Assembly: GCA_003451675.1 (NCBI GenBank) | Contig: DMCY01000055.1 | Location: 1-58,785, forward strand | Reading direction: 5' to 3' | Origin: Candidatus Atribacteria bacterium | Lineage (GTDB): Bacteria; Atribacterota; JS1; SB-45; 34-128 | DNA length: 58,785 nucleotides | Shown: one piece after another, positions 54,786 through 58,785 of the stretch | Layout of the letters: every line of letters begins with the position of its first letter | How positions within the stretch are numbered: position 1 is the first letter of the stretch | The notes under the pieces: generated by a model | The model's input: only the letters and a program-made list of their open reading frames with translations | What the model was told of the DNA's origin: nothing | The model's database searches: none | Position numbers and translations under genes: made by a program

Positions 54786-56060
54786 TTATAATAAATACCT
54801 TAGAAAGAGATAGGCTGAAGAAAGAATAATAGATATTAACATTATCGGAAGGCCGATTCTAAAAAAATCTTTGAAGGTTATTATTCTGCCCTGTTTTTTT
54901 AATATATTTACTCCTACTAAATTAGCGGCAGCGGCTATAAAAGTTCCATTTCCTCCTAAACAGGCGCCTAAAGATAAAGCCCACCAGACCGGCTTGATGT
55001 TAAATGAAGTTGCTGCCCCGATATTATGAATTACCGGAACCATAGAGATGGTATAGGAGATATTATTAATAAAAGAGCAGGAAATTCCAGAAACCCATAA
55101 AACAGCCAAAGTAGTAAGAGGCAGATTTCCCCTGGTTAAATTAATAATTCTGTTACTCAACCATTGAATAATACCTACCTTTTCCACTCCAGCGATTATA
55201 ATAAAAAGTCCTGCAAAAAAGAAGAGAGTAGACCATTCTACTTCTAAAAAAGTATCAGTGGGGTCAATGTTACTAATTAAGAGCAGTAGGGTTGCTCCGC
55301 TCAAAGCAACTGTGGCTGCTTCTAAACCTAGATTGTGATGGAAGATAAAGACTAATATAGTTAAGAAAAAGACAACCAAAGATTTTTTTAGTAAGCTTGG
55401 ATCTTCGATTGCTTTCTTTTCATCGAATTTTTCTACTCTCTCCCAGGCTTCCTCAACTTTTTGGGATATCTCCTTTTTATAAAACAATCTAACAAAGAAA
55501 GGCAAGAGAATTAATAAAACTAAGACGAAAGGAGCGAGATTTATAATAAAATCCATAAAAGATAGATGGGCTGCACTTCCGATTATTATGTTAGGAGGGT
55601 CACCAATTAGGGTTGCTGTTCCGCCTATATTGGAAGCAAATATTTCTGATAGTACCAGAGGTACGGGAGATATTTCTAAGTTTTCACAGATAGCTAAAGT
55701 TATTGGGATAATTAGTATTACGGTGGTGACATTATCCAGAATGGAGGATAGGATGCCGGTAATAATACTTAGAAAAAATAAGAGGTAAAAGATATTCCCA
55801 CGAGCAAGCTTAGATATTTTAATCGCCAGATATTGGAATACCCCGGTCCTTTTGATTATAGAGACCATAACCATCATTCCGGTCAGTAAGCCGATGGTAT
55901 TAAAATCTATGGCTAAAAAAGCCTCATGCTGATTCAGTATTCTTAATAATATAAAAAGAAGGGCTCCGCATAAAGCAATCACTGTGCGGTTAATTTTTTC
56001 CAGGCTAACAAATATAAGAGTAGTTATAAATATTATTAAGGCTATAAGTGTTTGATTCAT
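54786..56060 (-). CDS. ArsB/NhaD-type ion transporter
   Basis: A 424-residue membrane protein of the ion-transporter superfamily, with two repeats each containing a hairpin: IGDPPNIIIG in the first half and GNGTFIAAAANLVGVNIL in the second; SSILDNVTTVIL and SFINNISYTI are the matching NN/DN hairpins. NhaD Na+/H+ antiporters and ArsB/CitM relatives share this. With a Na+ ATPase in the window, a Na+/H+ role is plausible but unproven. It follows a CBS gene on the same strand by 19 bases. Confidence 0.85.
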   Translation of the reverse strand: MNQTLIALIIFITTLIFVSLEKINRTVIALCGALLFILLRILNQHEAFLAIDFNTIGLLTGMMVMVSIIKRTGVFQYLAIKISKLARGNIFYLLFFLSIITGILSSILDNVTTVILIIPITLAICENLEISPVPLVLSEIFASNIGGTATLIGDPPNIIIGSAAHLSFMDFIINLAPFVLVLLILLPFFVRLFYKKEISQKVEEAWERVEKFDEKKAIEDPSLLKKSLVVFFLTILVFIFHHNLGLEAATVALSGATLLLLISNIDPTDTFLEVEWSTLFFFAGLFIIIAGVEKVGIIQWLSNRIINLTRGNLPLTTLAVLWVSGISCSFINNISYTISMVPVIHNIGAATSFNIKPVWWALSLGACLGGNGTFIAAAANLVGVNILKKQGRIITFKDFFRIGLPIMLISIILSSAYLFLRYLL

Positions 56061-56079
56061 TGATTATTCCTTTCCTAAT

Positions 56080-56520
56080 CTAATCTTCTTCCATGGCGTG
56101 CTTACATAAAGATGAAGGGGTTAAAATTCCTACTAATTTACCCGATCTTACTACCGGAACTATTCTCAGATGTTCTCTGAATAATAAGTTTGCTGCTTCG
56201 GTTCGGCTGGTATCCTCTTCTATCGAATGGACCGTGGTGGTCATAAAATCTTTTACCGGTAGATGGGCAATCTTTTTAGCTTGCTGGGAAAACTGGTCAA
56301 AATCAGGGATAAAAGATGGATTTTGTAATTCTTTATAATAGCCTGGTAAACAGGCTTTGGTGATGTCGCTTTCAGTAATTATTCCGATAATATTCTGTTC
56401 ATTATCAACAACCGGTAACCCCACCATACGTTGTCGGCTCATAATCTTGACCACTTCTTTTATTGGGGTATCCGCAGATACGGAAGTTAGGTCTGGTATC
56501 ATAACTTCTTTTATTTTCAA
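56080..56520 (-). CDS. CBS-domain pair protein
   Basis: A 146-residue protein consisting of two CBS domains: MIPDLTSVSADTPIKEVVKI, GLPVVDNEQNIIGIITESD and, second, FMTTTVHSIEEDTSRTEAAN, RIVPVVRSGKLVGILT. Such Bateman modules bind adenine nucleotides. Placed directly before the transporter gene, it may sense energy state and regulate transport. Confidence 0.9.
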   Translation of the reverse strand: MKIKEVMIPDLTSVSADTPIKEVVKIMSRQRMVGLPVVDNEQNIIGIITESDITKACLPGYYKELQNPSFIPDFDQFSQQAKKIAHLPVKDFMTTTVHSIEEDTSRTEAANLLFREHLRIVPVVRSGKLVGILTPSSLCKHAMEED

Positions 56521-57037
56521 GATTATCCCCCCTCTTAATTGGCAATTTTACTTAATTATATTCCTTTTTATATTTTTAGCAAGTCCGAATAGTCGTTAGT
56601 CGCTGGTCGTTAGTATTTAGTGAAGAAAATACAGAGAATAAATTTAAGATACAAAATGAGATCACTTTGGTCGTTTCGCAATGACAGAAAAAAACAGATG
56701 GGTTTGATGAATCGAACTATACATTTCAGGGATGACAGGTGGGACTATTCCCTTACTATGTCATTCCCGCGAAAGCGGGAATCCATCTTTAAATATTATT
56801 CTGGTTGTATCTTGCAACCGACAAATGAAAACTGTAAATTATTTAAATCAATTAACCAGCTAACCAATTAACTAAATTATCTGGGCGACTAATCAATTTA
56901 CAAATTGTTTTAATAAAAAACAAAATCTTTATTTATTTTTAATAAAAAAAGAGGGTTTTTCAAAATTTTGTAGAATTAATTATACATAAGGAAAGTACTC
57001 ACCTGAATTTAAACTTGAAGAAAGGAGAGGCAAAAAA
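56521..57037. other. Intergenic region with palindrome and dispersed motif
   Basis: No convincing gene. Contains the palindrome TCATTCCCGCGAAAGCGGGA (56761 on), CGTTAGTCGCTGGTCGTTAG (56590 area) and a copy of the AAGAGGGTTTTTCAAAATTT motif (56938-56980), then AAAGGAGAGG for the kinase gene. Confidence 0.5.
56761..56786. repeat. REP-like palindrome, family E
   Basis: TCATTCCCGCGAAAGCGGGA followed by ATCCAT; the same type as 12637-12663 and a partial one near 46540. This type of palindrome is widespread in bacterial genomes. Confidence 0.85.
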
Positions 57038-57946
57038 GTGAAAGCGTTGTTGTTTGGTGAAATTCTCTGGGATATTATAGATAGTAGACCTTATATCGGC
57101 GGCGCCCCCTTTAATCTTGCTGCTCATCTGACAAAAATGGGACTTGAATCAACACTTATTTCTTCTGTGGGCAAAGATGCCTTGGGCAGAAAAGTTTTAA
57201 AAGAAACAGAAAAGCGAGGTATTGATTCTACCTTTATCCGGGTCCATCCCCATTTGCCCACCGGGATTGTAGAGGTAAGTCTGGATGAAAGAGGTCATCC
57301 TACTTATCTAATAAAAGAAAATGTTGCCTGGGATAATATTATTTTAGATCAAGATTTAGCCGATAGTTCAGCCAAAAATAAATGGGAGGTATTCTGTTTT
57401 GGGACTCTGGCTCAACGGACTAAAGAAAACCGGGAGGTGCTCAGCCAAATTATCTCTCAGGTACATCCTCATCAGGTGTTTTACGATGTAAATTTAAGGC
57501 AAAATTATTACGAAAAGGAATGGATTGAAAAATCCTTATGCCAGAGCTCAATAGTAAAACTGAATGATAGAGAGGCTCTTGTTGTGTCTGAGCTCCTCTT
57601 CGGACAAACATTAAAACAAGAAAAACTTGCTGAGCTTATTTGCCGGGAGTATGACCTTTCTATTGTCTGTATTACTCATGGAAAGAATGGCTCATCTGTT
57701 TACCGTAATGGCAAGTTCGAAAAGGTAGCAGGTATAAATGGACCGGTAGCCGATACCGTTGGAGGAGGGGATAGCTATAGTGCAGGTTTTTTGTTTTCTT
57801 ATTTATGCGGGACCAGCATATATGAAGCGGCGGAGTTTGCGGAAATAGTAGGTAATTTTGTGGTTTCCCGATCTGGCGCAGTACCTAAATACCCCAAATG
57901 GCTGGAAAAAGAAATAGAAAATTTAAAATATAAGCTAAAAACCTGA
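57038..57946 (+). CDS. PfkB-family sugar kinase (fructokinase-like)
   Basis: A 302-residue kinase. GTG start with AAAGGAGAGG upstream. N-terminal GGAPFNLAAHLTKMG binds sugar; the C-terminal DTVGGGDSYSAGFL is the PfkB signature with catalytic Asp. EILWDII at the start is typical of fructokinase-like members. Its stop overlaps a family D palindrome that also leads into the next gene. Confidence 0.9.
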   Translation: MKALLFGEILWDIIDSRPYIGGAPFNLAAHLTKMGLESTLISSVGKDALGRKVLKETEKRGIDSTFIRVHPHLPTGIVEVSLDERGHPTYLIKENVAWDNIILDQDLADSSAKNKWEVFCFGTLAQRTKENREVLSQIISQVHPHQVFYDVNLRQNYYEKEWIEKSLCQSSIVKLNDREALVVSELLFGQTLKQEKLAELICREYDLSIVCITHGKNGSSVYRNGKFEKVAGINGPVADTVGGGDSYSAGFLFSYLCGTSIYEAAEFAEIVGNFVVSRSGAVPKYPKWLEKEIENLKYKLKT

Positions 57947-57968
57947 CAGGGGACGGTCCTTTGTCAGG
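57942..57968. repeat. Palindromic repeat, family D, between two genes
   Basis: CCTGACAGGGGACGGTCCTT followed by TGTCAGG; it contains the stop codon of the sugar kinase gene and ends five bases before the AAGGAGG site of the next gene. Confidence 0.85.
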
Positions 57969-57987
57969 AAAAAAGGAGGATAAAGCT

Positions 57988-58425
57988 ATGAAATTAGAAA
58001 GTCTTGAATTTGAAAACAATGGATTTATTCCGCAAAAATTTACCTGTGATGGTGAAGATATTAACCCCGGTCTGATCATTGAGGATATACCGGAAGGAAC
58101 AAAAAGGTTAGCATTAATTATGGATGATCCCGATGCCCCGATGGGGACCTGGGTGCATTGGGTGGTATTTAATATCCACGTTACTGATGTTATAGAGGAA
58201 AATACTGTTCCGGGTACTCAAGGAACTAATGATTTCCGAAAATTAGAGTATGGAGGCCCCTGCCCGCCTTCGGGCACTCACCGTTATTTCTTTAAATTGT
58301 ATGCTCTTGATGAAAAACTACATAATATAGAGGAGGGTTGCAAGAAGAAGGAATTGGAGGAAGCCATGGAGGGACACATATTAGCTACCGCAGAATTAAT
58401 TGGGCTATATAAAAGAGAAAAATAA
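57988..58425 (+). CDS. YbhB/YbcL-family (PEBP-like) protein
   Basis: A 145-residue phosphatidylethanolamine-binding-protein-like protein from ATG 57988 (AAGGAGG at 57973-57979). Signatures: DDPDAPMGTWVHWVVFN and YGGPCPPSGTHRYFFKLYAL, the ligand-pocket strands. Function in bacteria is not established. The earlier TTG in frame lies in the repeat and is rejected. Confidence 0.9.
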   Translation: MKLESLEFENNGFIPQKFTCDGEDINPGLIIEDIPEGTKRLALIMDDPDAPMGTWVHWVVFNIHVTDVIEENTVPGTQGTNDFRKLEYGGPCPPSGTHRYFFKLYALDEKLHNIEEGCKKKELEEAMEGHILATAELIGLYKREK

Positions 58426-58632
58426 AATAAATAAAATATAAGACTGGGAAGACAGAAAAGGAAATTGGTTATTATGGGAATTAAAATTGGAACTTCAGAA
58501 AAAAGAGGAAATATCTTATATCTTTATAGTTGAATATCCCCGGGATATGCTAATAGAAGGATTGTAAAAATAAATTTAAGATTTAACTATTCGGGAATAT
58601 TAATGTAATTGATGTTTATGTTACTCTAAAAC

Positions 58633-58785
58633 TGCACCACTCTATTAATTGAAAAGTACACCACTTTGAAATATGATTCCCTTATGTATGAAAGATAATG
58701 ACATAGGGGGAAAAGGAGGATGATCAAATTGATAGAGAAGCAGAAAATAATCATATCACATTTTCAAAAAGGAAAATCGCAACGA
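58633..58785 (+). mobile_element. IS21-type insertion sequence, left end (runs off window)
   Basis: Terminal repeats TGCACCACTCT (58633) and ACACCACTTT (58659) are followed after ~60 bases by AAGGAGG and the start of an IstA-like transposase. The stretch 58426-58632 before it holds no gene. The element continues beyond the window. Confidence 0.65.
58729..58785 (+). CDS. IstA-like transposase, partial
   Basis: The frame reads MIEKQKIIISHFQKGKSQR to the window end (TTG start at 58729, nine bases after AAGGAGG; ATG 58720 overlaps the ribosome site). This matches the N-terminal helix-turn-helix lead of IS21 IstA, usually followed by DIA. Only 19 codons are visible. Confidence 0.6.
   Translation, partial: MIEKQKIIISHFQKGKSQR

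Noticed and set aside
56620..56871. 83-residue frame after the CBS gene
   Set aside because: Runs through the family E palindrome (SFPRKRESIFK is its translation); not a real gene.

Overview
The window is low-GC bacterial DNA with strong AGGAGG-type ribosome sites, frequent TTG/GTG starts and short tightly packed operons. Its gene content is that of an anaerobic heterotroph: a nucleoside/BMP-type ABC importer, a TRAP-TAXI transporter, a sugar ABC importer, an encapsulin-cargo-like ferritin and a Na+-type N-ATPase. This would fit Atribacterota (OP9/JS1) or another low-GC anaerobic lineage. There is no rRNA or phylogenetic marker here, so that placement is a guess from style and content. Intergenic DNA is crowded with several families of short palindromic repeats.

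Layout. Positions 0.2-4.9 kb hold a four-gene nucleoside-type ABC importer (two permeases, BMP-family binding protein, double ATPase). Positions 5-9.2 kb hold a PAS-domain remnant, an unknown protein, an MFS sugar-type transporter, a dodecin and a flavin disulfide reductase. Positions 9.5-33.9 kb are an accessory island bracketed by two ~1-kb direct repeats, each carrying one copy of a HAD-like phosphatase gene with its promoter. Inside are housekeeping-like genes (AlkD-type repair protein, DUF362 protein, ferritin-like protein), many broken genes, and a dense run of defence-type genes. These are a Panacea toxin-antitoxin pair, a decayed type IIG restriction-modification gene, and a LexA-headed cassette with two DNA methyltransferases, a degenerate LAGLIDADG protein and a PD-(D/E)XK nuclease. 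They continue with a zinc-hook ATPase, a calcineurin-like phosphoesterase, a membrane protein plus truncated metallo-beta-lactamase-fold protein, a SIR2 gene broken by a small transposable element, a GIY-YIG protein, a pentapeptide-repeat potassium channel and a DUF4145 protein. An AbiEi/AbiEii pair follows the second HAD copy.

Positions 35.5-42.2 kb are a complete nine-gene N-ATPase operon (atpDCQRBEFAG). Its c subunit carries the sodium-ligand residues and its b subunit has a delta-like tail, while no separate delta gene is present. Positions 42.3-58.4 kb hold ordinary metabolic and transport genes: HAD phosphatase, GYD protein, amidohydrolase, TPR protein, TAXI receptor and fused TRAP permease, LacI regulator with sugar ABC importer, CBS protein with NhaD/ArsB-type transporter, PfkB sugar kinase and a YbhB-like protein. 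The window ends inside an IS21-type element.

How it fits together. The most notable unit is the LexA cassette at 19.0-23.1 kb. Its promoter carries a near-perfect E. coli-type SOS box between the -35 and -10, so it looks like a restriction-modification-like system wired to DNA damage. The two HAD-gene repeats could let the whole island be lost or gained by homologous recombination. Several island genes end exactly at palindromic repeats, which points to repeat-associated gene breakage.
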